From: Vicinamibacteria bacterium
GTDB lineage: Bacteria > Acidobacteriota > Vicinamibacteria > Vicinamibacterales > UBA8438
Assembly: GCA_022820675.1 (NCBI GenBank)
Contig: JAJEFC010000232.1
Location: 1-40,961, forward strand
Length of the DNA: 40,961 nt
Reading direction: 5' to 3'
A program made the translations under genes and the position numbers. The notes under the pieces were generated by a model. It saw only the letters and a list, made by a program, of their open reading frames with translations, made no database searches and was not told the DNA's origin. Position 1 is the stretch's first letter. Each line of letters starts with the position of its first letter. Positions 1 through 8,326 of this stretch are shown here, one piece after another.

Positions 1-107
1 ACGGGCAACCGCCGCCTATCACCGAACCGCCCCTGCCGCCCTCCCCACCCCGTCTCCGACGAGTCAAGTAGCTCTTGCCATGCAGCTCACGGAACCCTGC
101 GGACCCT

Positions 108-695
108 CTACCGACCGCCGACGAAAAAGAGCCGCACCCAAGTGAAACTCACGAGATTGGCGTGTTTGACGCGTTCGACGGCGATGCCGGCACCGTCCAG
201 GAGTTCGGCTTGAATCTCCTTGACCTGGTGCAGGTCGAAGACCATGGACGAGTGCGGGATATTGAGCGCGGAGACCGCCCCGTCCACATCCAGCGGCCGA
301 ACCCTGCCACCGGCGATCTCGGGGGCGTCGGTGAGCAGCTCCAGGACCATCAGCGCGCCATGTTCGGTGCGGGTCTGCCACCGCCACCAAGCCGGCTGCC
401 TCCTGTCGTTCTTGAAGGGCTCGAAGCTCATCCTCCGCAGGTTCTCCTCGAGCGTGTGGTAGGCTTCAGTATCAGCCAGGATCTGCAGGTCGACGACGAT
501 ATCGACGTCGAGCGTCCCCGCATGCGCCGGCACGGCCGGTGGCTTGGTCGGCACCAGGTATCTCGGCGTCAACCCGCCAATCAGAAACACCGATTCCTTC
601 CAGGGGCCAAGCCCGCGCAGCAGCGTCACAAGAACGCGCTCGCAATCGGTCGTGTGGCGATCGGTGTAGCCGTCCAGAGTCGCGGGTTTCGGCAT
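108..695 (-). CDS. AbiEii-like nucleotidyltransferase toxin, C-terminally truncated
   Basis: Predicted toxin of a type IV-like AbiE toxin-antitoxin pair; this family transfers nucleotides to RNA targets and blocks growth. The 195-residue protein has the nucleotidyltransferase signature: a GG pair at residues 40-41 followed by a DVD metal-binding motif at 63-65. The hydrophobic core after it (VLELLTD) also fits the family. Its ATG overlaps the antitoxin stop by one base (TGATG), so translation is probably coupled. Family members normally continue after this point with a helix carrying a KDAYD-like motif; here the protein ends shortly after the ANLV segment. None of the three frames between 1 and 110 restores that motif. 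I therefore read it as truncated and possibly inactive. The general family is clear; the loss of function is inferred. Confidence 0.72.
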   Translation of the reverse strand: MPKPATLDGYTDRHTTDCERVLVTLLRGLGPWKESVFLIGGLTPRYLVPTKPPAVPAHAGTLDVDIVVDLQILADTEAYHTLEENLRRMSFEPFKNDRRQPAWWRWQTRTEHGALMVLELLTDAPEIAGGRVRPLDVDGAVSALNIPHSSMVFDLHQVKEIQAELLDGAGIAVERVKHANLVSFTWVRLFFVGGR

Positions 696-1789
696 CAGAA
701 GCCGATCCGTTCCTGGCGCAGGTGCTGCGCCATTTCCCTGGCGCGGCCCTCACCGCATATGAGATCGAGGTAGACCTGTACGGGACTCGCCAACCAGGTC
801 CCATCCACCAGCTTGCGAAACAACAGATCGCCGGGCGATTCAACCTCGATGACCGCAAGGTTGGCGCCTCGGTCGACGGTGTGGGCATCGAGCGCGCCAA
901 GAGCTTCGGTAGCAGCCGCACCGGCCATCAGCCGACAACGTATCTGGGAGACGGTCGACAAGAAGGGCGCGTACCGTTGCCCCGCCGCCTCGTGGGTGAG
1001 CGCGTATTCGACCTCATGGGTGGCACAGACGTCGGCCAACTGCCGGACCAGCCCCTCTGCACGCACCGAGGGCACGAAGTAACGCCGAATTGCATAGGGC
1101 CGTGTCGCTGCCAGTTGCCGGGCCCATTCATCGAGCAGAGCGCCAGGCTCCTTCAGATCGCGTGCCTTGGTTGGCCCCTGCCCACGCGACGCCACCCAGT
1201 CGAACCTCTCCAATTCCGTCAGCACCTGCGAGGCGGTTGCGGGCGAGACCCGCGCCTGCTCCGCGACATCCTTGACTCGGCACCACTCGCCATGCCCCAT
1301 CAAGAGCGCGTGCAGCACTTGCGCACGACGACCCGAAAACAGCGATCGTATGGCCTTCGACAAGGTCTTCGGGGGCGGCTTGTCCACGTAGACGTATGCG
1401 TTTTGCGCGGGAAGAAACAGGCTGCCGCCGCTGTCGTAGTAGCCGACCCGCGCGTCCCTCAACAGGTCCTTGGCTCCAGGTGAAATCGATTGGGCAACCA
1501 GGAAGAGCGCCGTCTGCCGTCCTCGTGATGATTGGGGCCACCTTCTCGCGGATTCCTGGAACTGCCAGAGGGCCTGCCGCGCATCGCGGGGATAGAGGGC
1601 CTTCTTCACCTCTATCAGCAAGGTGGCGGCCTGTCCGCCCATGCGGAACTCGACCCGGGCATCATGTCGGCGGCCGGGGCTTCCGGCGTGTAGTGGCGAA
1701 CCCAGTTCCGCTTGCACGTCGGGCAGCCCCTGCAGCGCCTCGAGGAGCCGGTTGAGCAGGTCTCTCTCCGTAACGGTCTGAGGATGCAT
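695..1789 (-). CDS. AbiEi-family antitoxin with PD-(D/E)XK-like N-terminal domain and winged helix
   Basis: First gene of the AbiE-like operon, expected to neutralise the downstream nucleotidyltransferase and repress its own promoter. The N-terminal part (about 1-130) resembles a restriction-endonuclease fold: D43 then an E60-V-K62 motif at the end of a hydrophobic strand. Residues about 150-215 look like a winged helix-turn-helix (VKDVAEQARVSPATASQVL). The last third (about 220-364) is the conserved domain that in this family accompanies nucleotidyltransferase toxins. The start at 1789 follows a short AT-rich leader that contains a palindrome. It differs from the short classical AbiEi, whose N terminus is itself the winged helix. 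Whether the nuclease-like residues are catalytic is unknown. Next gene: the truncated toxin, overlapping by one base. Confidence 0.8.
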   Translation of the reverse strand: MHPQTVTERDLLNRLLEALQGLPDVQAELGSPLHAGSPGRRHDARVEFRMGGQAATLLIEVKKALYPRDARQALWQFQESARRWPQSSRGRQTALFLVAQSISPGAKDLLRDARVGYYDSGGSLFLPAQNAYVYVDKPPPKTLSKAIRSLFSGRRAQVLHALLMGHGEWCRVKDVAEQARVSPATASQVLTELERFDWVASRGQGPTKARDLKEPGALLDEWARQLAATRPYAIRRYFVPSVRAEGLVRQLADVCATHEVEYALTHEAAGQRYAPFLSTVSQIRCRLMAGAAATEALGALDAHTVDRGANLAVIEVESPGDLLFRKLVDGTWLASPVQVYLDLICGEGRAREMAQHLRQERIGF

Positions 1790-1804
1790 GGATATTCCAT
1801 TCTC

Positions 1805-1831
1805 TGCTGTACAGCAAATATCGGCATTCTA
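1805..1831 (-). promoter_or_regulatory. Promoter -10 and palindromic operator of the AbiE-like operon
   Basis: A perfect 12-base palindrome (TGCTGTACAGCA, 1805-1816) lies between the start codon at 1789 and a good -10 hexamer reading TAGAAT on the minus strand (1826-1831). No convincing -35 is visible. AbiEi antitoxins are known to bind inverted repeats in their own promoters, so this is a plausible autoregulatory operator. The surrounding 1790-1885 is clearly AT-richer than its neighbours. Confidence 0.45.
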
Positions 1832-2139
1832 GCAGACATTAGGGCGAAAATCAGAATTATTTTCTGTGCAGTGAATATACTGCAGCCTGCGGCGCCGCGC
1901 GGAAGCGCGCGACGCCGACGGCGACGCCCAACCGCTTGCGGGACGCGGGTGGCGGCGGGGCCTCCAGGGACGACGCCGGAGGACGGCGTCTCGACCAAGG
2001 AGCACCGGCGGGCGGGGCCGACGCGACCGGCTACGGCGGTGGCCGGTGCGACTGCCCGCCGCGGATCGGAACCCGCCGGCCTGAAACGGCGTCCAATACA
2101 TGGTCATCACCCCGACTCGATGCCAACCGGGAGACATCC
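1832..2139. other. Divergent intergenic region without a recognised gene
   Basis: This stretch separates the leftward AbiE-like operon from the rightward M16 protease. Its first 50 bases are AT-rich and belong to the AbiE promoter. The rest is GC-rich with runs of alternating GC and no open frame that looks like protein. A GGGAG ribosome-binding site for the M16 gene sits at its right end (2129-2133). I could not pick out a convincing promoter for that gene. Confidence 0.5.
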
Positions 2140-4881
2140 ATGCACCGACTCGCCCGCGCCGCCCTCGTCGTCTGCCTGCTCGCCGCCGCACCGGCCGCGG
2201 CGCAGGAGCCCGTCGACATCCCCTACACCAAGTACGTGCTCGACAACGGCCTCCGGCTGATCGTGCACGAGGACCACAAGGCGCCCATCGTCGCCGTCAA
2301 CGTCTGGTACGACGTCGGGGCGGCCGACGAGGAGCCCGGCAAGACCGGCTTCGCCCACCTGTTCGAGCACCTCATGTTCAACGGGAGCGAGCACTACAAC
2401 GACGACTACTTCAAGCCGTTCGACCGCGTGGGGGCGACCGGCATGAACGGCACCACCAACCAGGACCGCACCAACTACTTCCAGGTGGTGCCGACGACCG
2501 CCCTCGACATGGCCCTGTGGATGGAGTCCGACCGCATGGGCCACATGCTCGGCGCCGTCGACCAGGCCCGGCTCGACGAGCAGCGCGGGGTCGTGCAGAA
2601 CGAGAAGCGCCAGGGCGAGAACCAGCCCTACGGCAAGGTGTTCCTGACCATCTTCGAGAACACCTACCCCACCGGCCATCCGTACGACCACTCCACCATC
2701 GGCTCGATGGACGACCTGAACGCGGCCTCGCTCGACGACGTCCGCACGTGGTTCGAGACCTGGTACGGCGCCGCCAACGCGGTGCTGGTGGTGGCCGGCG
2801 ACGTCGACCCCGAGGACGTTCGCACCCGGGTCGAGCGCCACTTCGGCCACATCCCCTCGGGGCCGCCTCTCATCAAGCCCGACGTCGACCTCGCCCGCCG
2901 CACCGAGGAGAGCCGAATCGTGCTCCAGGACCGGGTGCCGCAGGCCCGCGTCTACAAGGCGTGGAACGTCGCCGCCCTCGGCGACCCCGCCCTCGACCAC
3001 CTCGGCCTGGCCGGCGACGTCCTGGCCGGCGGCCGCAGCTCGCGCCTCTACCGGCGCCTCGTCTACGAGGACCAGATCGCCACCGACGTGTCGGCGTTCG
3101 CCCTTGCGCGGCAGTTCGGCAGCCTGTTCATCCTGCAGGCGACGGCCCAGCCCGGGCAGGACCTCGCGGCGGTCGAGGCGGTCCTCGACGAGGAGCTCGG
3201 CGCGTTCCTCGAGTCGGGGCCGACCGCGGCCGAGCTCGCGCGGGCGCAGACCCGGCGGCGGGCGTCGTTCGTACGCGGCGTCGAGCGCATCGGCGGCTTC
3301 GGCGGCAAGTCGGACGTGCTGGCCCAGAGCGAGGTCTACCTCGGCAGCCCCGACGGCCACCTGCGGACCCAGCAGACGATCATCGACGCCACGCCGGCCG
3401 ACGTCCGCGCCGCCGCCGTCGAGTGGGTGAGCCGGGGAGCCCTCACCGTCGAGGTGCGGCCCTTCCCCGACTACGCCGCGGGGGAGAGCGACGTCGACCG
3501 CTCGTCGGGACCGCCCGAGGTCACCGACTTCCCCGCCGCCTCGTTCCCCGCCCGCGAGACGACGCGCCTGTCGAACGGGCTCGACGTCATCCTCGCCCGG
3601 CGCGACGCCGTCCCCGTCGTCGACTTCAACCTGCTGCTCGACGCCGGCTACGCGGCCGACCAGCTCGCGCTGCCCGGCACCGCCCGCATGACCATGGACA
3701 TGCTCGACGAGGGCACCGCATCGCGGACCGCGCTCGAGATCGCGGAGGAGCTCGAGGGCCTCGGCACCACCCTGTTCTCCGGCTCGAACCTCGACATGTC
3801 GACGGTCCGGATGTCGACGCTCAAGGAGAACCTCGACGCCTCGCTGGACCTGTTCGCCGACGTCGTCCTCAATCCCGCGTTCCCCGAAGCGGAGTTCGAC
3901 CGCCGGCGCCGCCAGCAGCTCGCGGCCATCGCCCGCGAACGGGTCCAGCCCATCGGGATGGCGATGCGCGTCTTCCCCCGCCTCCTCTACGGCGAGGGCC
4001 ACGCCTACGGCCAGCCGCTGAGCGGCTCGGGCACCGAGGCCACCCTGAACGCGCTGACCCTCGACGGCCTGCGCGAGTTCCACGACACCTGGTTCCGGCC
4101 CGGCAACGCCACCCTGGTCGTCGTCGGCGACATCACCCTCGCCGAGCTCGAGCCCGCCCTCGAGGCGCGGTTCGCGGGCTGGGCGCCCGGCGAGGTGCCC
4201 CGCAAGAACGTCGCCGAGGTCGATCACCAGGCCGCGACCGTCGTCTACCTCATCGACCGCCCCGACTCCGAGCAGTCCATCATCTTCGCCGGCCACGTCG
4301 CGCCGCCCCGGGGCGACCCCCGCAACCTGCAGATCGCGGCGATGAACAACGTCCTCGGCGGCGGCTTCACGGGGCGCATCAACATGAACCTGCGCGAGGA
4401 CAAGGGCTGGTCGTACGGCGCCCAGAGCCAGATCATCGACACCGCGGGCCAGCGCCCGTTCCTCGTCCTCGCCCCCGTCCAGACCGATCGCACGGCCGAG
4501 TCGATGGCCGAGATCGACCGCGAGCTCAGCAGCATCCGCACCGGCGGCGACCAGCCCCCCACGGCCGACGAGCTCGCTCGCGTCAAGGACCAGCGCACCC
4601 TGACCCTGCCCGGCCGCTGGGAGACCAACGGCGCGGTCATGGCCGACATCGTCCAACTGGTGCGCTTCGGCCTCCCCGACGACTACTGGGAGACGTACGC
4701 GGGCGCGGTGCGCGAGCTGACCCTCGCCGAGATCCGGGCCGAGGCCGACCGCGTGCTCCAGCCCGACCGGCTGATCTGGGTCGTGGTGGGCGATCGCGAG
4801 CGCATCGAGGACAGCATCCGCGAGCTGGCTCTGGGCCCGATCCGCTTCCTCGACGCCGACGGCAACCCCGTCGAGGGGTGA
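2140..4881 (+). CDS. M16 family zinc metallopeptidase, two-domain, exported
   Basis: Periplasmic peptidase of the insulinase/pitrilysin family, 913 residues. The start at 2140 follows a GGGAG site and opens a classical signal peptide (about 1-21, ending AAA before QEP). The first M16 domain carries the inverted zinc motif HLFEH (H73, E76, H77) and a distal glutamate in QNEKRQ (E155), the normal spacing. The second domain (from about residue 470) has the M16 fold pattern but no HxxEH, as expected for the inactive half that closes the chamber. Length and order match two-domain bacterial M16 proteases that degrade peptides in the periplasm. It stands alone, with divergent promoter space upstream and a terminator-like hairpin downstream. 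Confidence 0.95.
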   Translation: MHRLARAALVVCLLAAAPAAAQEPVDIPYTKYVLDNGLRLIVHEDHKAPIVAVNVWYDVGAADEEPGKTGFAHLFEHLMFNGSEHYNDDYFKPFDRVGATGMNGTTNQDRTNYFQVVPTTALDMALWMESDRMGHMLGAVDQARLDEQRGVVQNEKRQGENQPYGKVFLTIFENTYPTGHPYDHSTIGSMDDLNAASLDDVRTWFETWYGAANAVLVVAGDVDPEDVRTRVERHFGHIPSGPPLIKPDVDLARRTEESRIVLQDRVPQARVYKAWNVAALGDPALDHLGLAGDVLAGGRSSRLYRRLVYEDQIATDVSAFALARQFGSLFILQATAQPGQDLAAVEAVLDEELGAFLESGPTAAELARAQTRRRASFVRGVERIGGFGGKSDVLAQSEVYLGSPDGHLRTQQTIIDATPADVRAAAVEWVSRGALTVEVRPFPDYAAGESDVDRSSGPPEVTDFPAASFPARETTRLSNGLDVILARRDAVPVVDFNLLLDAGYAADQLALPGTARMTMDMLDEGTASRTALEIAEELEGLGTTLFSGSNLDMSTVRMSTLKENLDASLDLFADVVLNPAFPEAEFDRRRRQQLAAIARERVQPIGMAMRVFPRLLYGEGHAYGQPLSGSGTEATLNALTLDGLREFHDTWFRPGNATLVVVGDITLAELEPALEARFAGWAPGEVPRKNVAEVDHQAATVVYLIDRPDSEQSIIFAGHVAPPRGDPRNLQIAAMNNVLGGGFTGRINMNLREDKGWSYGAQSQIIDTAGQRPFLVLAPVQTDRTAESMAEIDRELSSIRTGGDQPPTADELARVKDQRTLTLPGRWETNGAVMADIVQLVRFGLPDDYWETYAGAVRELTLAEIRAEADRVLQPDRLIWVVVGDRERIEDSIRELALGPIRFLDADGNPVEG

Positions 4882-4901
4882 CGCTTGGTCGCTCCAACCC
4901 G

Positions 4902-4942
4902 GGGAGGAACGCCGCCCGCAACCACGGCGCGGCCTTCCTCCC
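4902..4942 (+). terminator. Hairpin terminator after the M16 gene
   Basis: Two 14-base arms (4902-4915 and 4929-4942) pair with a single mismatch around a 13-base loop, 20 bases after the M16 stop. No U-tract follows, only a C/T-rich stretch. The sequence on the minus strand also loosely resembles the dispersed repeat seen at 12.1, 15.2, 30.2 and 33.5 kb. Confidence 0.45.
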
Positions 4943-5021
4943 GCCCTTTCCCGGGCGCTGCCCATCTCCCACCGGCCCACCACGCCTTCTGCCCGCCCTC
5001 CCGGCCTTCCCTCTCCAACCG

Positions 5022-5030
5022 TGCTAATAT
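5022..5030 (+). promoter_or_regulatory. Extended -10 promoter of the DUF262-HEPN operon
   Basis: The motif TGCTAATAT combines a TG extension with a strong TAATAT hexamer, about 50 bases before the chosen start. There is no good -35, as is usual for extended -10 promoters. It is a sharp AT-rich break in an otherwise GC-rich spacer. Confidence 0.4.
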
Positions 5031-5078
5031 TGTCGATTGAGACATCTGGTTGAAATGAAACATCCCGAGGACACGTCC

Positions 5079-6257
5079 ATGCATGACAACGGCTCTCCAG
5101 ACGACTGGTTTGACGACTACGCCGACGGCGACGATGATCTGAATATCGTAGAGTACGACATTACAACGTCCCCCAACGACTTCAACGTGATGACGCTGTG
5201 CAGCTTCATCGATTCCGGATCCGTGCGTATTCCCGGCTTTCAGCGCAACTTCGTCTGGGACATGACGCGCGCCTCCCGGCTGATAGAGTCACTCATACTC
5301 GGCCTTCCGGTACCGCAGCTTTTTCTCTACGAACAGGAGCGAAACAAGTTTCTTGTAATAGATGGCCAACAACGATTGATGTCCATTTATTATTTCATCA
5401 AGCAGCGTTTTCCCAAAAAGGACAAGCGGGTCGAAATCCGCCAGATTTTCGACCACGAAGGCGTTGTACCCGATCGCGTACTGCATGACGATCGCTATTT
5501 TCAGACCTTCAACCTTCGCTTGCCCGGACACATTCCCGAACACGAGAATCGGTTCAGGGGCCTCAACTACTCCACATTGGGCGAGTATCGCTCCCAACTC
5601 GATCTGCGCCCGATTCGCAACATCGTCGTCAAGCAGAACTCTCCGTCAGATGATGACTCCTCCATGTTCGAGGTCTTCAATCGTCTCAATTCGGGGGGCG
5701 TGAACATCCGAGCCCAGGAAATCCGCACGAGCATGTATCATTCGAACTTCTACACGATGCTGTACCGCATCAATGCGGAAAAGGTCCAGTGGCGTCGGCT
5801 GTTGAACTCGCCAATACCCGATCTCAACATGAAGGACATAGAGATCCTGCTTCGAGGATTCGCGATGCTTGTGGACCGCGCCCACTATCGGCCATCCATG
5901 GTCAGGTTCCTGAATCAGTTCTCCCGAAAATGCAGAACCAACGACACCGCGAAAAACGAGTATCTGGAACGTCTGTTCGATTCCTTTCTGGACGCGTGCT
6001 CCGACTTGCCGGAAGGCATGTTCATGAACAAGAAGAACAAGCGCTTCAATATCGCACTCTATGAAGCGACCTTTGCCGCTGCGCTCAAGGACGCATTCGC
6101 ACAGAAGAGAGTCGCCCGCGGCGCACTGGATGCAACACGACTCCGTGCGCTGGAAGTCGACGAGGACTTCAGTGCGGCAGCGTTGCAGGGCACGACCCGG
6201 ACATCCAACGTCGAGCAACGATTGAGCAGGGCCGAAGCCATCGTCGGCAGCCTCTAG
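5079..6257 (+). CDS. DUF262 domain protein (ParB/GmrSD-N-like), first gene of a two-gene defence-like operon
   Basis: The 392-residue protein has the DUF262 hallmarks: FQRNFVW at 54-60, IDGQQRL at 94-100 and FNRLNSGG at 200-207 with Q213-E214. DUF262 is a ParB-like NTP-binding domain, best known as the N-terminal half of the GmrS/GmrD type IV restriction enzymes. The C-terminal HNH-type DUF1524 domain of those enzymes is not seen here. I chose 5079 because GAGG lies 8 bases upstream; an in-frame ATG at 5055 and TTG at 5037 lack such a site. The N terminus is very acidic. Codon usage is AT-richer than in the neighbours (for example the run around 5386), suggesting transfer. A HEPN gene follows after 8 bases, so the two are very probably cotranscribed and work together. 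Confidence 0.88.
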   Translation: MHDNGSPDDWFDDYADGDDDLNIVEYDITTSPNDFNVMTLCSFIDSGSVRIPGFQRNFVWDMTRASRLIESLILGLPVPQLFLYEQERNKFLVIDGQQRLMSIYYFIKQRFPKKDKRVEIRQIFDHEGVVPDRVLHDDRYFQTFNLRLPGHIPEHENRFRGLNYSTLGEYRSQLDLRPIRNIVVKQNSPSDDDSSMFEVFNRLNSGGVNIRAQEIRTSMYHSNFYTMLYRINAEKVQWRRLLNSPIPDLNMKDIEILLRGFAMLVDRAHYRPSMVRFLNQFSRKCRTNDTAKNEYLERLFDSFLDACSDLPEGMFMNKKNKRFNIALYEATFAAALKDAFAQKRVARGALDATRLRALEVDEDFSAAALQGTTRTSNVEQRLSRAEAIVGSL

Positions 6258-6265
6258 GTAGACGG

Positions 6266-6835
6266 ATGCCGACATCCCAGACACCCGTCGACAGACTCCA
6301 TGGCGAGTTCACCCAGCTTCTCACATTTCTGGACGCAAATGGAGAAGTCTCTCTTCGCAGCGCGGTGGACGGAAACTTCAGAAAGACACTATTGCTGGCC
6401 GCCGCCAGCTACTTCGAGCGCCGCTTGACGAACGATGTCGTCGATTTTGTCGGGGAAATGACGTCCACCGACCACGTTGTCAGGTGGCTCGTGGAGAGAA
6501 AGGCGGTGGAGCGACAGTATCACACGTGGTTTGACTGGAATCGACGCAACGCCAACCAGTTCTTCAAGCTGTTCGGCCCGGCCTTCGGCGACCATGCGAA
6601 GGCACTGGTCGACAATAGCGAGAGCCTGTCTTCCTCTGTCCAAGCCTTTCTGGAGATTGGCCGCGACCGCAATCGTCTCGTTCATCAGGACTTCGCCAGC
6701 TTCCCATTGGAGAAGACGTCCGAAGAAATCTATGAAACGTATCGTTTGGCGACGCAGTTCGTCGAGTGGTTTCCCCGCGAACTCCGGCGGTTTTCCGACA
6801 CGACGTTGCCGGAGAAGGAGATGGAATACCGTTGA
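6266..6835 (+). CDS. HEPN-domain ribonuclease-like protein (MAE_28990/MAE_18760 type)
   Basis: A 189-residue, mostly helical protein with the HEPN catalytic signature R-x4-H: R135 to H140 in RNRLVH, preceded by a conserved polar helix. HEPN proteins of this kind are metal-independent RNases used as toxins or abortive-infection effectors. The pattern of the N-terminal half (FRKTLLLAAASYFERRL) fits the MAE_28990/MAE_18760 family. That family is known to sit beside DUF262 genes; I recall this association but could not check it here. The gene starts 8 bases after the DUF262 stop, with AGG overlapping that stop as a ribosome-binding site, and shares its lower GC content. Inferred role: RNA-cleaving effector controlled by the DUF262 NTP-binding partner. 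Confidence 0.82.
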   Translation: MPTSQTPVDRLHGEFTQLLTFLDANGEVSLRSAVDGNFRKTLLLAAASYFERRLTNDVVDFVGEMTSTDHVVRWLVERKAVERQYHTWFDWNRRNANQFFKLFGPAFGDHAKALVDNSESLSSSVQAFLEIGRDRNRLVHQDFASFPLEKTSEEIYETYRLATQFVEWFPRELRRFSDTTLPEKEMEYR

Positions 6836-6927
6836 GGCCCCTCCGACCGTCGCTTCTGTCAGCGCGCGGCCGACGGAGCTGTCCGGCGTCCGCCGGTGGT
6901 ACGATTCCGAACAGATGGAGACCCGGC

Positions 6928-7680
6928 ATGGCGACCTTCGTCCCACCATCACGCAGTGACCGCACCGCGTCCGCGCCGTCCTCGGCCAGTACGATCGAGA
7001 ACGGCGACCGGCTGACTCGCGGCGAGTTCGAGCGCCGGTACGAGGCACGCCCGGACATCAGGAAGGCGGAGCTGATCGAAGGGGTCGTCCACATGCCATC
7101 GCCGACACGCTCCGCCAGCCATGGCCGGCCGCACGCGGCCACGATCACCTGGCTGGGAAGCTACGCGGCGTCCACACCGGGCGTGCAGGTCAACGACAAC
7201 TCCACCGTGCGCCTCGATCTCGACAACGAGCCGCAGCCGGACGCCGCACTCCTCATCGACCCCGGCGCCGGCGGACAGGCCCGGCTGAGCGACGACGACT
7301 ACATCGAGGGCGCGCCGGAGCTCATCGCCGAGATCACGTCCAGCAGCGCCTCGTACGATCTCCACGACAAGCTCCACGCGTACCGGCGGAACGGCGTGCG
7401 CGAGTATCTGGTCTGGCGGACCCTGGAGCATCGCATCGACTGGTTCGAGCTGGCCGACGGCGCGTACCGGCCACTTCAGCCCGACGCGGACAACCTGACT
7501 CACAGCCGTGTCTTCCCCGGACTGCGTCTGGCACTGAACGCGATGCTTCGCGGTGATCTCGCCGCGGTGCTGCGCGAGCTGCAGAAGGGCTTGGAGGAGG
7601 ACGCCCACGGGGCGTTCGTCGCGCGTCTCGCGGGCCGGTCGCCGTCCCGAGCGACGCCGGCCGCCCCCGTCAAGGGCTGA
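6928..7680 (+). CDS. Uma2 family PD-(D/E)XK protein
   Basis: Uma2 (DUF820) proteins have a restriction-endonuclease-like fold, and their biological role is unclear. The 250-residue protein has the expected catalytic set: P104-D105, E135 in IAEITS and K148 in the DLHDKLHAYRRNGVREYLVW region. The start at 6928 has GGAG 7 bases upstream; longer frames upstream lack a site and run through the 3' end of the HEPN gene. The N-terminal 25 residues are Ser/Thr-rich and probably disordered. It follows the HEPN gene by 92 bases on the same strand but returns to the GC content of the host genome, so it is probably not part of that operon. Two more Uma2 genes lie at 23.7 and 25.4 kb. Confidence 0.85.
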   Translation: MATFVPPSRSDRTASAPSSASTIENGDRLTRGEFERRYEARPDIRKAELIEGVVHMPSPTRSASHGRPHAATITWLGSYAASTPGVQVNDNSTVRLDLDNEPQPDAALLIDPGAGGQARLSDDDYIEGAPELIAEITSSSASYDLHDKLHAYRRNGVREYLVWRTLEHRIDWFELADGAYRPLQPDADNLTHSRVFPGLRLALNAMLRGDLAAVLRELQKGLEEDAHGAFVARLAGRSPSRATPAAPVKG

Positions 7681-7694
7681 AACCGTCTTCCCGC

Positions 7695-8099
7695 CTACCG
7701 TGGCGGATCCTCGGCGGAATCGCCTTGGTCGAGGTGCTCCAACCGTCCCGCGATGTAGCCGAAGATCCAAGCGGCGAGTCCCATCAGAGACAACAGGAGC
7801 ACGAGCGTCAGCTCGATGCCCAAGCTCAAGTCGAGCGAGAGCCCCAGGTACACCACCGGGAATGTGATGGCGGCGTTGCCGACGAACGAGGCGCCCGTCG
7901 ATGGACGGAATCCCCATGGACGCGGTGGCCGGGTAATGAACCACCCGTTTTTGTCGAGGAGGAACAGGCCGAGTGCGACGGTCGCCGCAGAGAACCCCGT
8001 CAAGGCCGCGAGACCCCATGGCGCACCGAGCAGGCCAAGCACGACCACGACGAGGATCCAGGTTGCGCTGGCGATTGCCGTCGACCGTCGCGTGAACAC
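7695..8099 (-). CDS. Small multi-pass membrane protein, unknown function (paralogue of 8316-8774)
   Basis: Starting at a GTG at 8099 with AGAGGA as ribosome-binding site, this encodes 134 residues. There are about four hydrophobic segments: two after the N-terminal VFTRR box and two in the last third. The loop between them (NGWFITRPPRPWGF) is basic and aromatic. I recognise no family. The same N-terminal box, GAPWGLAA motif and C-terminal membrane pair occur in the gene 217 bases upstream on the same strand, so the two arose by duplication. A fragment of an ABC ATPase lies between them, which might once have worked with these membrane proteins. It converges with the Uma2 gene 14 bases away. 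Confidence 0.62.
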   Translation of the reverse strand: MFTRRSTAIASATWILVVVVLGLLGAPWGLAALTGFSAATVALGLFLLDKNGWFITRPPRPWGFRPSTGASFVGNAAITFPVVYLGLSLDLSLGIELTLVLLLSLMGLAAWIFGYIAGRLEHLDQGDSAEDPPR

Positions 8100-8136
8100 C
8101 GACGATTCCTCTTCGGCTCCCTTCCGTCCAGACGCG

Positions 8137-8326
8137 TCACCCGGCCGACGAGCCGGCACGGATGATGTTCTTGGGCCGCCCAAGCGTCAACGTCCCGGTC
8201 GACTTGCCGGACGGGCCGACGAGATCCTTGAACGTCACCGCTTCCTTCCCCTCCTGCAGCAACGAGCCAACTCGTCACCCGCTCTTGCCCGAGCAGTCGA
8301 TAGAGCTTACTGACATCACGAACCAC
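8137..8326 (-). pseudogene. Decayed ABC-transporter ATP-binding subunit fragment (LolD/MacB-like)
   Basis: A GTG at 8326 opens VVRDVSKLYRLLGQERV, which looks like the start of a LolD/MacB-type ATPase. After about 20 codons homology moves to another frame, which reads AVTFKDLVGPSGKSTG. That is a P-loop missing two residues compared with the usual GPSGSGKST. The frame ends at a stop at 8137 without any signature motif, Walker B or H-loop. So only about 60 codons remain, with a frameshift and internal deletion. The start overlaps the end of the upstream membrane protein gene by 11 bases, as in an operon. Identification rests on short motifs and is tentative. Confidence 0.42.

Noticed and set aside
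2107..4983. A 958-codon open frame opposite the M16 gene
   Set aside because: GC-rich genes leave long antisense frames open. This one is a mirror of M16 codons, has no motif or ribosome-binding site, and the M16 protein is certain.
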